Below, piece by piece: positions 45,573-57,151 of a stretch of DNA of 64,000 nucleotides. The first letter of the stretch is position 1. Every line of letters begins with the position of its first letter. The notes under the pieces are model-generated. The model saw nothing but the letters and a program-made list of their open reading frames with translations, searched no databases and was not told the DNA's origin. The stretch spans positions 7,192,001 to 7,256,000 of the forward strand of contig NC_089390.1 of NCBI RefSeq assembly GCF_003171515.1, given 5' to 3'. This DNA is from Pyrenophora tritici-repentis (Eukaryota > Ascomycota > Dothideomycetes > Pleosporales > Pleosporaceae). The position numbers were made by a program, and so were the translations under genes.

Positions 45573-47143
45573 TTACATACAAATTTGGGTTGAGCGAGAT
45601 GCCATACTCAACAACCACTTCTCCAGTGCAGTCTCATCCAACCCCTTGATCCACTGCTCCGTTATACTGCGTACCTTGTTGGAAAGCCTCTCGTACTCCT
45701 GCTTGTCACTCATGAGCTTGTTCACGACCCTCACCCAAGGCGCCAGATCCTGCTCAGGAACAATGTATGTGCCTTCTTCGTCCCGGTCACCTTGTATGGG
45801 ATTCACCGGAACAATGTGGTCCAGCCCGAGCATAGCCTCAGAAAGCGCGCCTACGTTGGATGAAATGACGGGGATACCACGGAGATGAGCTTCGATTGTC
45901 ACGATACCCCAAGCTTCGAACCAGAGAGAGGGAACGAGGAGCACTTTGATGTTGCGCCAGGCTTCTTCCATATCCTTGCAGGTGGGGCGGAGGCTTTGAG
46001 TTGTTAGCTAGATTCACTCTGCATTGTCCGAGATCCTCAAACTTACATGATGTTCTTGACAGCTTCCATCTGCCGGCCAATCTTTTGGTCGAAACCCCAA
46101 CTCTTGTATACCAGGAACTCATGCTGAGGGCACAGCTTGGCAAGACCGAGAAGAACCCGAGCACCTTTGACAGGACAAGGATTGATCATGCCAATGTACT
46201 TCTTATCCCAGTTATGTAGGTGAAGTGGCATCTCATGTGTTTGCTCTTCGAGATATGTCCAGGGATGGTGTACGAAGAAGTTGGTTTGGAGCTTTCATGT
46301 TCGAGCGCGTAACGTTTGATGGCATTGGAGACACTCCAGATACCATCAAGACCTTGGAGAAGTTTGTGCTCGCACGGTGAGCTTACGTGACCAGGCATGC
46401 CACCGGCAAATGGTCCAAAGGGGAGTTGCTCAGCAGTATGTATAACGGCGATGCGACGGGCGGTCAGGTTGGGCATTTCCTGGGCCGAGGTGGCTTGCAT
46501 GGATAAGCCGTCATTGAAGAGTATATGCGTGGGAGCGAAATCCGTGATCTCTTGTTGCAGGAACGAGACGAAGTCTTCTAGTCGTGCTGACAAAAGTCCC
46601 TTCTATATGAGCAGGCAGTTAGAAGATACTCATGAAATAGTGAGAGAGGGTGTAGGACAAAAGGGTTGGCGCATTTACCTCGATGTAGTTTGCCGTCTCC
46701 CTAGGCATGGTTTTGAGTATGTTGTCTTTACCACCGAACGCTTCGTCGAAGGCTTCCTTTTCCAACGCCACATACTGAACGCCGTCATGTACGACCAGCT
46801 CCTCGACTGCGAGATCGATTCCTGCTTCTCCGTATCCGCTTCTCAGATGCATACGCCTCTTGCGTAGTTCCGGATTATGCTCTCCACTGCTAGTCATGGT
46901 ACGAACATATGCATCGACTTCGCCACGGTGCGAGTAGCAGATCTGGCGGACCGAGTGACCACGTGATGCAAGATGACGCAACAAGCAAAGGTTGGCTTTG
47001 TATCCCCCTGAGGAAGAGAAAAGACCTTTTGCGGTCTGGACAAGGAAGACTCGCATGTGGTTGGGGCTTGAGGAGGTGGACGAGATTGAGGAGTTTCGTG
47101 AGAAATCTGAATAGCTTGATAGTGTGTCTGAATCATAAGACAT
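45573..47143 (-). CDS. Glycosyltransferase family 4-like enzyme with a 1-base deletion
   Basis: Exons 46679-47143, 46047-46602 and 45573-45993 (introns 76 and 53 bp) total 1442 bases, one short of 480 codons plus stop. Motifs: VFLVQTAKGLFSSSGGYKANLCLLRHLASRGH at the N-terminal Rossmann fold, GMINPCPVKG, and the donor-binding SLWFEAWGIVTIEAHLRGIPVISSN. Near 46296 the frame slips: ALEHE is followed by the family sequence (NFFVHHPWTYLEE) in the next frame. Restoring one G in CATGAAAG would realign it. As read, translation ends early; it may be an assembly error or a null allele. It sits on the same strand as the upstream neighbour alpha-glucosidase. Confidence 0.82.
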
Positions 47144-48512
47144 TTTGACTAAGTGTATTCAAGCTCTGTATGGATGGTAGTTGGAGCTGAGTATTTGGGA
47201 AGTTGAGAGAAAGACCGAGGAAAAGACCGAAGTATATGTATTCTTGCGAGTAGCAGTTGTATTACACGGCTGTGGTTCCCGTGAAGGAGAGAATACACAG
47301 ATCTGTCCGCGAGAACGTCACAGATACGGAACGTCAACAGGCGTCAGTGCAGCCGGAGAGTTGCCGCAAAAGGGTCCGGCTAGGTTCGGTCCTGAAATGC
47401 AGGGTCGACGTTCTTCGTCAACATTCGATAAGTATGACCATGCCCGACTAGTAGAGCACGACGCTACGACATAATGCTTCTGGGTTCATTTGGAATCGAG
47501 ATGAGGGGGAAAGATATGGCACTGAAAAGAGGAGTTGGTGTCAAAACCTACCACTGTGTGTTGGTAGCTTTGCCAAGCGCCCTTCACGTCTGCTATCAAT
47601 AATCACGTCTCTATCTTGTGTCTGTCACTTAACTGGCTATGGATGTGGGATCTACCTACACCCTGCGTCACACCTCCTAGTCAATAGCGCGCTTTGTAGT
47701 TTCCCTTTATGTCATGGCTGTCAAACAGTAGCTTACCCACACATGTTACCGAAACTTCGGATCGCACCCAAGTCTGTAATCCGTCATCATGCCATCGTTT
47801 CCTGTCGGTAACAAAATAAGGCTGTCAGATCTATCCACTCAGACGCGGGTATCCAATCGGAGATTTTTGACATATAGCCTCAATGATGCAGCACCGGGTT
47901 CATGGGCTCCACGTACTCAGACGGAGGGTATGAGCATGCTGCCAAGACAGTATGCCTTCCAGGTGGATGATTGGCATCAAAACACCCGATTCTGGCGCTG
48001 CGACTCGATCTGCGACCACAACGTAGGATATCTCTTCGATCGCGAAGTCGCTGTATCGATATGATCGTTTGACGTTTTTGGATTCAGTACTTTGGTGTGC
48101 CTCGGGTCGATTGTACTACAATCTGCGTCTGCACCCTTCAGCCAGCCCACCAAATCAACCCTCTTGGGCGGAGCGTAGCAGTTTCACAAACATGTTATCC
48201 CAATCTTAACAGTTTATCATGTCCTGAATATGCATAGTTCTTCCTCGCCCCAAGGTCCTTCATATGCTCTTGGCATTGTAGACTTCTTCATCGACTTTGT
48301 TCCCAGCAAAAGTCGTTCCCATCGCAACGACGTCAATCACACGCTCAATCGAGGTAAATCTGCCGCAAAAGTGAGGTTATCGCATACGGCAAGAGTAGCC
48401 ACATCGGTCGATCATTGTACTGAGGACAGGTGTGATTTGATCGGAGATATCTTTCCGATGACTGGGGGCTGCGGACTAGTCACCCCACATTGGCGACTGC
48501 ACGCATTGGGTG

Positions 48513-48542
48513 CTACTACTACTACTACTACTACTACTACTA
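48513..48542. repeat. (CTA)n microsatellite
   Basis: About ten perfect CTA units, same motif and strand as the run at 14668. Confidence 0.95.
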
Positions 48543-48932
48543 AGTTTATCCCATACAGCAGAATACAGAGAGCTCCACTATCGTACGAGAGCGTGCAGGG
48601 ACTATGCTAGAAGTACTGTTGTGCTAGGAACTGGAGGCCTTAGTGTTATTTCCGAAATTTTCGGGTACAGGCATGGTTTGGGCCCTGGATACGTCATTGA
48701 ATGGTAGATGTGGATGATGTTGGTGTCATGTTGACCACAAGCAATGTCAAACAAGAGAGTTCGAGATATCTGGTCTAAAGAAAAGTTTATCTTGCCGCGA
48801 AGAGATTTCAATGAATTGGTATGTCACACTGGAGCATCATCACGGAACTTTGTTACTACACTGTGCAAAGTGGCGCGGAAGAATTTAAGCTTAAGATAAG
48901 AAAAACAAAGCTCAATTGATTCAATCTATATG

Positions 48933-49094
48933 CTTCTTACAGTTGCATAGCTATACGGCATATGCGGAAGCAAAGAAGACTCTCCATCTCAAAACGGTAC
49001 ACATTGCAACATATCCCTCGCATCCCTCGGAGTTCTTCTTGCGGTTGCCTAGCTATACAGCGAGGTATGCTGGCACCATGAAGAGCCTCCATCT
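48933..49094. repeat. Old tandem duplication, offset about 102 bp
   Basis: The segment from CTTCTTACAGTTGCATAGCT through CTCTCCATCT recurs from CTTCTTGCGGTTGCCTAGCT through AGCCTCCATCT, with roughly three quarters of positions matching. No coding role is seen. Confidence 0.6.
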
Positions 49095-49259
49095 AGCTAC
49101 CACCCATCATACAGGGAAGTAACACATGTCCCGGCTAAGTTCTCAATGACACAATGACTAATTAGTATCCTCCAAATCTACCCAAAGAATATTCAAAGCG
49201 AACTTGTCCTCGTCACGGCCTTTAGCCTTTGATAAACGAGCCTCAGGGAGAGTCCAGAC

Positions 49260-49835
49260 TCACTTCCTAAAGATGGCCCACTCAGGGGCAACAAAGTCCA
49301 GGGTAAATTCCTGCGTGTCCTCATCAAACTTGCGATCAAACCAATCGTGGTAAGTGCGTAACTGATCCTGGTACATCTGGCAGCTCTTCGAAACTAGCTG
49401 CTTGATGGTTGTTTGGCAATCCTTACACTTGAGATATGCTGCCCTGAAAGCGGGGACCAACTCATTATCCATTATGTGGTACAATTCGTGGGCTGAAACG
49501 CGTGGGGAGATATGTGTCAAAGTGATGAGGAGCTTTGTGAGATCTTGGATAGCTGGATCCAGATCGGTGAAACCATCGCCCTCGTTGACTTCGTGGTACC
49601 GCTTGAGTTGCTCGTCGTTGCGGACATCCTGCCGAGTCTTGTGGTAGACGACACCAAATGTACAGTATAACTCCTCCATTTTTCTACAGCACTTGAGGTA
49701 GGAGTTGACCTCTTTGATCATGTTTAGAATTTGGGCGCGCATCTTGGTCTGGCCTTCTTCCTCGCGGGAAGGGTCGGCCCACTGGCAGTCGGTGTAGTCT
49801 GAAGAGTTCCAAATTTCACAGAGTTGGCAAGACAT
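49260..49835 (-). CDS. Hypothetical protein, 191 aa, shortened by an in-frame stop
   Basis: A single open frame from the ATG at 49835 (MSCQLCEIWN) starts with a Cys pair and continues helical and charged (MRAQILNMIKEVNSYLKCCRK, ELYHIMDNELVPAFRAAYLKCKDC) to TGA at 49260. The coding sense then continues in the same frame for 33 more codons (VWTLPEARLSKAKG ... ILWVDLEDTN) to TAG at 49158. Thus the TGA is probably a nonsense substitution that removes the tail. Three CxxC/CC pairs hint at metal binding. The family is not recognised. Confidence 0.6.
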   Translation of the reverse strand: MSCQLCEIWNSSDYTDCQWADPSREEEGQTKMRAQILNMIKEVNSYLKCCRKMEELYCTFGVVYHKTRQDVRNDEQLKRYHEVNEGDGFTDLDPAIQDLTKLLITLTHISPRVSAHELYHIMDNELVPAFRAAYLKCKDCQTTIKQLVSKSCQMYQDQLRTYHDWFDRKFDEDTQEFTLDFVAPEWAIFRK

Positions 49836-50235
49836 TGTTTGAGGGTGAAAGCTTAGAGTAGGACTGTCACTGCCAACCTAGCTTTCACAATGAGATCCCA
49901 AGGTTACGCCACTGTTCAAGACTTCTTCATTAAGACAGTCTTTGTAGCGAAACATGGATGATCAAGCTGATCATTATATAGTACACTGTGAAAGTCTCTA
50001 CGATACTTGTAGGGATTATTTGAATTCACAGGTTATCACACTAATCGATTGTGTACCTCCTTTGAGAGATAGGCTTAGTGAAAGACGATTTTGTGATCAA
50101 CGGTCATTGTATATGTAAGATAACCCGAGCTCGATTACTACCCATCTATCACGACTCGTTGCATTTCCACATCGATGCTTAAGGTGTGTGTGGTCAAGTC
50201 CACACTGTTGCCAAAGGACCACGAGTACAATCCAT
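49836..50235. other. Intergenic, nothing recognised
   Basis: 400 bp between the hypothetical gene and the small secreted protein. Confidence 0.6.
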
Positions 50236-50644
50236 TTACATTATGAATCTCGTTTCTCCATCACCTCCAGCGCACGAGGCCTGGCCTGATGAGCGTGTAA
50301 GAAGATAAGGACTCAAATGTCTCCCAACGCTGAAAGTAGGGTTATTACAGCCATATACAGGGTTCAAGTTCCAATAAGATTCGGCACACTAAAGCGGAGT
50401 TAGTCGGCATGATGACTTGAGATTACAAGCCACTTACACAGGTCATAAAACCCCATTTGATGCTTTTATCTTTGGCATCCACAAAGGAAGTCCATACGGA
50501 AGAAGTATCGCAGCAAGCATCCCAATTGACGCCGGTAGCTGCATATCCCTCTTTTGTTGCTGGTGCTGGTGCTGCCTTGACATGGGAAACTCCGGAGAGA
50601 ATGAGTAACACTGAAGGTATGGAAGAGAAAGTAATTGCCTTCAT
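50236..50644 (-). CDS. Small secreted cysteine-rich protein (effector candidate)
   Basis: Exons 50438-50644 and 50236-50388 flank a 49-bp intron with GTAAGT, a perfect CTAAC branch site and TTTAG; phase 0 is kept. The 119-aa product begins with a signal peptide (MKAITFSSIPSVLLILSG, cleavage probably after HVKA) and an APAPA linker. The mature part of about 95 residues has six cysteines (DACC, MTC, then C, GC and SC in exon 2), enough for three disulfides. No known domain is recognised. Size, secretion and even cysteine number are the usual criteria for fungal effector candidates; a role in host interaction is inference only. Confidence 0.75.
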
Positions 50645-51815
50645 GTTCGGCTTGTGGAAAAAGCTTCGATTGGTATAGTGTGAACATTTTCGATGCTTGA
50701 CTCAAGAAGCACTTGCGCAGAATTTATACAAGGGCTACCCGGACGAATTTTTCTTCAAACATCCAGCCCTCATTCGGGCCGCTGGACACGTACAGTACAT
50801 AGCATGTCACTTGTTCCAACATCTGGTCACATATGATAGAATACGACCAAAGAGAAAGTGTAGCGAGAAGCTCTCAGCTGTGTTTCTTATGCGTCTAGAT
50901 GGGTATACACAACAGTTTCAGATGGATATCCAGTTCAGACCTGGGGCGACGCCGGATTGAATCACCAAGAGTAGGTGGACCACTTCGTTTCCCTTGAGAT
51001 GTTGTGTAGGGTTGCACTTGCTGATCTGGAAATAAATACATGGTTTCATTAGGTGGAATGTTAGCCGAGTGCCATGGCAGTGGCTAGTGTACCTGAGGTA
51101 TCTCTGGGGCATACCTACAGTAGTGCTGACATGGGCGTCATCGGCACTGATTTATATACGATACTGAAATAATGACGGCCTAGACTCGGGAGAATGTGAC
51201 AGCCAAGGAGTTGAACAATGGAATCGACCGCAGAAACCGACAACCGACCCGAAAGCCAGGAAGACACGTGATATGATTTGAACGCTGGCCCTTTGTACCC
51301 TAAGTTTTTCGCTATCTGGTGCGATTGGGCTTATGTACCCTGTAACCTCGGCAGTAAAAAGAATGATTTGGAGTCCTCAAATACTTTTAGGTCAAAGAAA
51401 TTCATCTATACCGCGATTACCAGCTGGAGCGGTACCAGCAAGGTAAAGCGGAATCTGCATGGTTGAAGCCTGGTCGGAAAGTACATGTGGCATTTCAATG
51501 GTCGAGATGGCAAGTACGAATGTGCGCATCATGGTCAAGATAAATGCCATCAGGTGCACAACGAGGACATGGATGTAGATGAATGGTGAGAGGTGGGCTG
51601 ATGGGTTCCAGACGTTCCGGGCGGGGTGGAAGGAGCTCGAAGCACGTGCTGGGCTCGGTCATCACGTGAAATGAATTGGGGGCTGTGACCTCATCAATGC
51701 AGCATAGCCCTACCGCGTCTCACCCTTCAAATCCTCCCTCGACCTACCACGACGTCGTACGCCAACCTTTCACATCGCCTCGCAAGGAGTTGACCTCAGC
51801 GACAAAGAAAACAAA
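50645..51815. other. Intergenic, divergent promoters
   Basis: 1.2 kb between the secreted-protein gene (minus) and the Bax-inhibitor gene (plus). No further gene is supported. Confidence 0.6.
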
Positions 51816-52703
51816 ATGTCCGGACCGAAATATCAGAACGTGCCCCAGCGCGACTCGTTGGATGAGGCTGCGCCCGCGCCTTCGTACTCGCAGGCGCCAC
51901 CCAGCTATCAGGCTGCCAACCCCGAAGAAGCTCTGTTGAGCGGCCTCCCTCGCGCGGAGAATGACAACCTTCCAGATGATTTCAAGTTTGGTGGTGTGGT
52001 CGCAGAGGCTACACTGGACATCCGGATGGCGTTTGTGCGAAAGGTGTACGCGATTTTGTAAGGAAGGCCAGGCATCCAGGAGACGTCGCATATGCTGACT
52101 AGCCCTAGAACCGTTCAACTACTTGCAACCGCCGCCGTCAGCTTCATCTCTATGACATCGGAATCATACAAGCACTTTGTCCAGACGCACCAGTGGCCGC
52201 TCTGGGTGTCGCTGTTCGGCTCCTTCGCCTTCCTCGGACTTACCTTTTGGAAGCGAAAGTCGTACCCTACGAACCTCCTGTTCCTGGGCGGATTCACCGC
52301 CATGGAAGCATACTCCATCTCCGTCATCGTATCGTTTACCGAATCCAAGATTGTGCTGCAGGCCCTGTTCTTCACGCTGGGCATATTCGTAGCGCTGAGC
52401 CTATTCGCCTGCCAGTCAAAGTACGACTTCACAAGCTGGGTGCCGTATCTGTTTGGAACGCTCTGGGTGGTGGTACTCTTTGGCTTCATGTCATCGTTCT
52501 TCCCGTACAACAGCACGGTGGAACTTGGCTATGGTGTCATTTGCGCACTCATCTTCTCGGCGTACATTCTAGTTGACACGCAGATGATCATGCGCCACTA
52601 CCACGTCGAAGAGGAGATTGCCGCGGCGATTTCGCTCTACCTCGACATCATCAACCTCTTCCTTGCTATCCTGCGCATCTTGAACTCGCAGAACCAGAAC
52701 TAG
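51816..52703 (+). CDS. Bax inhibitor-1 family membrane protein (LFG/BXI1-like)
   Basis: Exons 51816-52057 and 52109-52703 (51-bp intron) give 278 aa. A proline-rich cytosolic N-terminus (PAPSYSQAPPSYQ) is followed by the LDIRMAFVRKVYAIL entry and seven hydrophobic helices. The family signature region VDTQMIMRHYHVEEEIAAAISLYLDIINLFL lies at the end. TMBIM proteins leak calcium from ER or vacuole and modulate stress-induced cell death; yeast Bxi1 is the counterpart. The ATG context (AAACAAAATG) is good. Confidence 0.94.
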
Positions 52704-53936
52704 GGTGGGTCGGATACGGGCTTGGAGGTGTAGGGATGACTTGGGATCAGATTGTTTAGGCGTTAGGGCCAAGAATTCGTCATGCGTTAAAGCTTGGGGG
52801 GTATTCAAGCGCAAGCTAGTTCGGGACTAGTTTTTCTGTTTGAGCCATCTCGGGCAGTTTTCTTCACCTCTTGATACACAATAGCAGGATTAATATAAGT
52901 TTATCGCCAAGGGTACTTGTGCGTTCAATGTCCATGCTTCTGCGATTCCTATGGGGCCATATCAGGCGACGGCGGGGTAGGACCGGAGCTCTACCGGGAC
53001 GTGGTGGGTATGGGGGTTGCAGGATGCGTGGGGCCCATGATTGGCTGCGAGAGCGAAACGGCCATGAACCCTGAATTGAGGCGCGAAGCTTTGCACCCGG
53101 ACGCCTTGGCAATGTTGATATTTGCACCCGCCCGACGATAACTGCCGTCGACCCACACACAAGGTTGAGAGATGAGCAATTGAGGTTTTGTCCAGTTCTC
53201 ACTACCTAGGACTCAAGACTGCCGCCGCCTCTATCTAGTCAAAACGTCTGCCCGGGCTGCTATGTGGTACAGTACATGGTAGTAAAGTTACGCGAGCATC
53301 GTATTCGTCAGTAGCGCGCTGCACAAGACAGCTACTCCGTATCGGCACAACAATTGCCATTGCCATTGTCAGCCTTCAGCGACGCCTGTCCCGATGGGTC
53401 AGAAGCAATTGCATACCCGTCGCACCTCTTCACAAGTGGAGCTGGTATTCAAGACGGAAACATTGGCTGGTCGCGTAGCCCACTCAGGAGATTGACATTG
53501 TTGATCCGCGCTTGCCCCCATTCACGTCTAAACCCTGATCATCTTTGCTTGGAGGGACCACACCGCTCCCTCTTCCACCTTCTGCCGCCTTGTTTCCCCC
53601 GCAGACCTTCCTACTCCTGTTGCACACACGGCCGACGTGCACGACTTTCTTCTTCACCCCATTGCCCATGTCAATGGCTGTTTGTTGCTGAGATTCCGAC
53701 TGTATACGCTCGCTACGAAAGAGGCTGGTTGAGCGATTCAAGAAGCTCAGACTGCCAACACCAACACGACTAACGAAGCGCCCAACTGCACTCCACGCCT
53801 ACCACGGCCTTGACGCGCTTGCCCTGAAGCTGGCAACCCGTGGCTGTTGTCTGCGACGCCCAACCAAGACAGCGATACCGTCGCTTCATCGCACACTTGT
53901 CCCCACGACCAATTCACATTACAGAGGTAGCCAATC
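52704..53936. other. Intergenic, promoter and leader of ceramide synthase
   Basis: No gene supported. The last few hundred bases are C-rich and probably contain a long 5' untranslated leader. Confidence 0.6.
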
Positions 53937-55570
53937 ATGGCCGCCAAGGCGACGCTGCCAGCTGGCAATGGCGCGTTGCGAGAGATGCGCACGGCGGAAA
54001 CTCCAGACATGAGCATGGCCACGGCACCCAAGAGGCGCAAGCCGAAGACCAAGGCGAAGAAGGTCGAGGATGAGGGGCTCATCGCCTCGTTGTGCACCCT
54101 CATCTGCGAGCACCAGATTGGTAGGCCATGGGAAAGACATGAAATCGACAAACACTGAAAACTAACTGTCACAGGCATCTCCGTCAACCTGCTCACCCTC
54201 CTCACATTAACCCACACCTTCTTCCCCCGCGCCCGAAGTCGGACCTCCAAATTCTTCCACATGTCGTACTATAACCCCGAAACCAACATGTACGGCTGTG
54301 GCACCGACGACCTGTCGTTTGTCCTACTATGGACCGTCATATTCACGGGCCTACGGGTAGTAGTCATGGAATACCTGCTGGATCCGTTGGCCAGGCTCGG
54401 TGGCATCAGATCGAAGAAGGGACTTGATAGATTCAAGGAGCAGGCATGGCTCGTAGTCTACTACATTGGCTCATGGTCGCTAGGCATGGTACGTTGCATC
54501 GCCATGAGTGTTGGGAAGGGTTTGTGCTAACAAACCACAGTATATCATGTACCACTCGGAGTTTTGGCTCAGTCTCCACGGCATTTGGGAAGGCTGGCCC
54601 TTTCGTGAGGCCGACGGTCTCTTCAAATGGTACTACCTCGTTCAATGGGCCTTTTGGGTCCAACAGATTCTCGTCGTCAACATCGAGGAGAAGCGCAAGG
54701 ATTACGTTCAAATGTTCACCCACCATGTCTTCACGATTGCCCTGATGTTTCTATCCTATGGATACTACCACATGCGTGTTGGCATTGTCATTCTCACCAT
54801 CATGGACTTTGTCGACATCATTCTGCCCGTAAGTTCGTTTGGAAAGACCAAGGTCGCAAAACTGACAGCAACAGACGGCCAAACTCCTCAAGTATACGGG
54901 ATATTCGAATGCTTGCGACTATGCCTTTGGCGTCTTTGTCCTCTCATGGATAGGCACCCGCCACATTCTATACATGATGGTCTGCTGGTCCATCTACGCC
55001 TATGCACCCGTCGATATGGCTCCCGGCTGCTATCTCGCCGACTCGACCTCGAAACTATCCGGCTTCGTTCCCGCATCCAACACCTCACAATTTGAAGCAT
55101 ACGGCGGAAACAATCACTGGGGCAATCTTCTCAAGGCGTACGATGACCGCAACGGGCCCATCTGCTGGAACCCGCAAATTCGATACTATTTCCTCGCTCT
55201 CCTACTTGTGCTGCAGGTCTTTTGCTGCATATGGTTCGGTACCATTGCCAAGGTTGTGTATAAAGTACTCAACGGAACTGGTGCCGACGACTTGCGCTCA
55301 GATGACGAGTGCGATGAGGAAGAGGTCCAACACGACAAGACCAGGACCATCTTGAACATGGCAACCACGTGCACCGAAAGCGGCATGAGTTCAATGACGC
55401 CAAAGGAAGAGGAGGTCGGTGTCGATGCACTCACCTTTGCTCGCATAAACGGCGCCAGCCAGCGACGGCAAGCGAGGAGAGAAAGCTCTCGAGCGAGTGG
55501 GATTAGTATTCCCGGACATGGCGATCGCAAGGAGTTATTAGGCCGCATTGGGTGCGACAAGCCTTCATAG
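53937..55570 (+). CDS. Ceramide synthase (Lag1/Lac1, TLC domain)
   Basis: Exons 53937-54120, 54175-54488, 54541-54828 and 54875-55570 (introns 54, 52, 46 bp) give 493 aa. The enzyme N-acylates sphingoid bases with acyl-CoA in the ER membrane. The TLC domain contains YIMYHSEFWLSLHGIWEGWP and the Lag1 motif with the catalytic His pair (MFTHHVFT, H227-H228) followed by an acidic DFVDIILP. The N-terminus is basic (KRRKPKTKAKK). The C-terminal cytosolic tail is acidic and Ser-rich, where yeast Lag1 is phosphorylated. All phases agree. Confidence 0.95.
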
Positions 55571-56170
55571 AATATGGCTGTCGATTTTCTTGAAAATCTC
55601 TTTGGCGTCCCGGGGAGCATGGTCGGAGCGTGTATATCTTCATAGTTGGGTGGGTGTGGGAATCGCCGCGCCTCGGCTATATTGTTTTGTTGGTGCTGTT
55701 GTTGGAAATGTATACCCCATAGAAAGCGAGAGTGGAAGGTTTCTCTTCGCTGTTCCTACACTCCTTATGCCTACACATGTTCTGCGCCAAGCCCAATGCG
55801 GTACCATCTATAGAGCCATTAGGATTTGCATGACGAATCTCACTCTAGATATTTTCTCCTACGCGGCTTCCTCGGCATTTCCTAGTGCAATAGCGGGGCA
55901 CCTTCTTGGAGCTACTAATCCTCTCGCCTTGGTATTTCATCCATTTATGTTAATCAAGGAAATCTGGACGTCGCCATACTTTTGCGTCAATTGTTTTCGC
56001 TTGTTTACAGGGAAAGTAGATGATATTCCTTGTCCCAGAGGTTCAACAATCCGAATCCACATCACACGTATAAACCCAGACGAATTCTCGCAAACCCTTT
56101 CCCAGTATCCGCTCCACATCCACAACACCAATTCTCTCAATCACAGAATTTCATACAAGAGACATCAACC
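55571..56170. other. Intergenic, promoter of the phosphatase gene
   Basis: No gene; one frame reads through from 56030 but lacks an ATG before 56171. Confidence 0.6.
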
Positions 56171-57151
56171 ATGAACACAAACACCGACGAGTCACCTCTA
56201 CCCACACCCCCCTTCCACACCCTCCCAAACATTCACAACCTACGCGATGCCGCCCTCTCCGTCACAATCTCCACCGGCGCCTCCCTCCGCCCCAACATCC
56301 TCTTCCGCAGCGCCGACGTATCAAAACTCGATATTGGCGATTGGAAAGCCTTGAATAAGCTCGGCGTAGCACACGTCTTTGACCTACGCTCCAAGCCCGA
56401 AATTGACAAGACTCTCGTCGTCACCAGTACCGAGGACAAGACATGGATAGAAAAAATGCAACAAGCAGGCGTAACCCGAACCTGGACTCCGATATTCTCT
56501 GAGCATGACTATTCGCCCGAAAAAATCGCTGTGCGGTTCGCGAAATACATGGAGGAAGATGTGCGTGGTTTCGTTGAAGCTTATACGAGTATATTAAATG
56601 AAGCCGGTCCTGCGTTTGGTGTTATATTCCGGTATCTCGCCGACCTACCTGCTCCAGGCTCTACCGGGGATAGCGAAGGGGAGAAATTGGGTGCGCTGGT
56701 TCATTGCACAGCTGGTAAAGACCGCACGGGACTGTTTTACGCGGTACTATTTGCGTTTCTTGATGTCCCTGCTGAGCAAATCGCGGTAGAGTACAATCTC
56801 ACGGAGCTGGGATTACGGTCGATAAGGGAGGGGAAGGTTGAGCTGATAATGCAGAGTTTAGCGTTTCAATCGTATATGAAGGCGCAGATGGCGGCGGCGG
56901 GTGATGCTGCAGACGGAGAAGAGTTTTCGCCAGAGGTTTTGGAGATGGGGAGGCAGGCTGCGCTGCGGATGTTTGGGGCAAGGAGGGAGAGTATGATGGG
57001 GACTTTGGATGTTTTGAACAAAGAATTTGGGGGCGCGAGGGAGTATATGAAGACGAGGTGTGGGTTAGATGATGGAGTTTTGGAGAGGTTGAGGAGGAAT
57101 TTGGTGGTGGGGGGGTGGGAAGGGCATAGGTGCGAAGGTGTAGGTTGGTAG
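56171..57151 (+). CDS. Tyrosine/serine phosphatase (Y_phosphatase3 type)
   Basis: Single exon, 326 aa, from ATG 56171 (MNTNTDESPL). Conserved blocks are HNLRDAALS, LFRSADVSKL, HVFDLRSKPEID and the P-loop HCTAGKDRTG with nucleophilic Cys near residue 179. This family dephosphorylates phosphotyrosine or phosphoinositides; fungal members are cytosolic and mostly uncharacterised. The frame is G-rich near the 3' end, and the C-terminus (EGHRCEGVGW) is poorly conserved. Confidence 0.92.
   Translation: MNTNTDESPLPTPPFHTLPNIHNLRDAALSVTISTGASLRPNILFRSADVSKLDIGDWKALNKLGVAHVFDLRSKPEIDKTLVVTSTEDKTWIEKMQQAGVTRTWTPIFSEHDYSPEKIAVRFAKYMEEDVRGFVEAYTSILNEAGPAFGVIFRYLADLPAPGSTGDSEGEKLGALVHCTAGKDRTGLFYAVLFAFLDVPAEQIAVEYNLTELGLRSIREGKVELIMQSLAFQSYMKAQMAAAGDAADGEEFSPEVLEMGRQAALRMFGARRESMMGTLDVLNKEFGGAREYMKTRCGLDDGVLERLRRNLVVGGWEGHRCEGVGW

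Larger units (their letters stand above)
47144..49259. other. Two-kb stretch without a supported gene
   Basis: It contains a trinucleotide repeat and an old tandem duplication (listed separately). An ATG frame at 47789-48064 (91 codons) and another at 48230-48610 that reads through the microsatellite are not convincing. Bases 49158-49259 on the minus strand are the cut-off tail of the gene at 49260. Confidence 0.5.

Noticed and set aside
47789..48064. 91-codon ATG frame
   Set aside because: No signal peptide, domain or intron evidence; not distinguishable from chance.
48230..48610. 126-codon frame reading through the CTA repeat as poly-Thr
   Set aside because: Length depends on the microsatellite; no other coding sign.
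49158..49263. A 37-bp intron (49227-49263) to bypass the TGA at 49260
   Set aside because: Too short for a fungal intron and the codon phase does not match after splicing.
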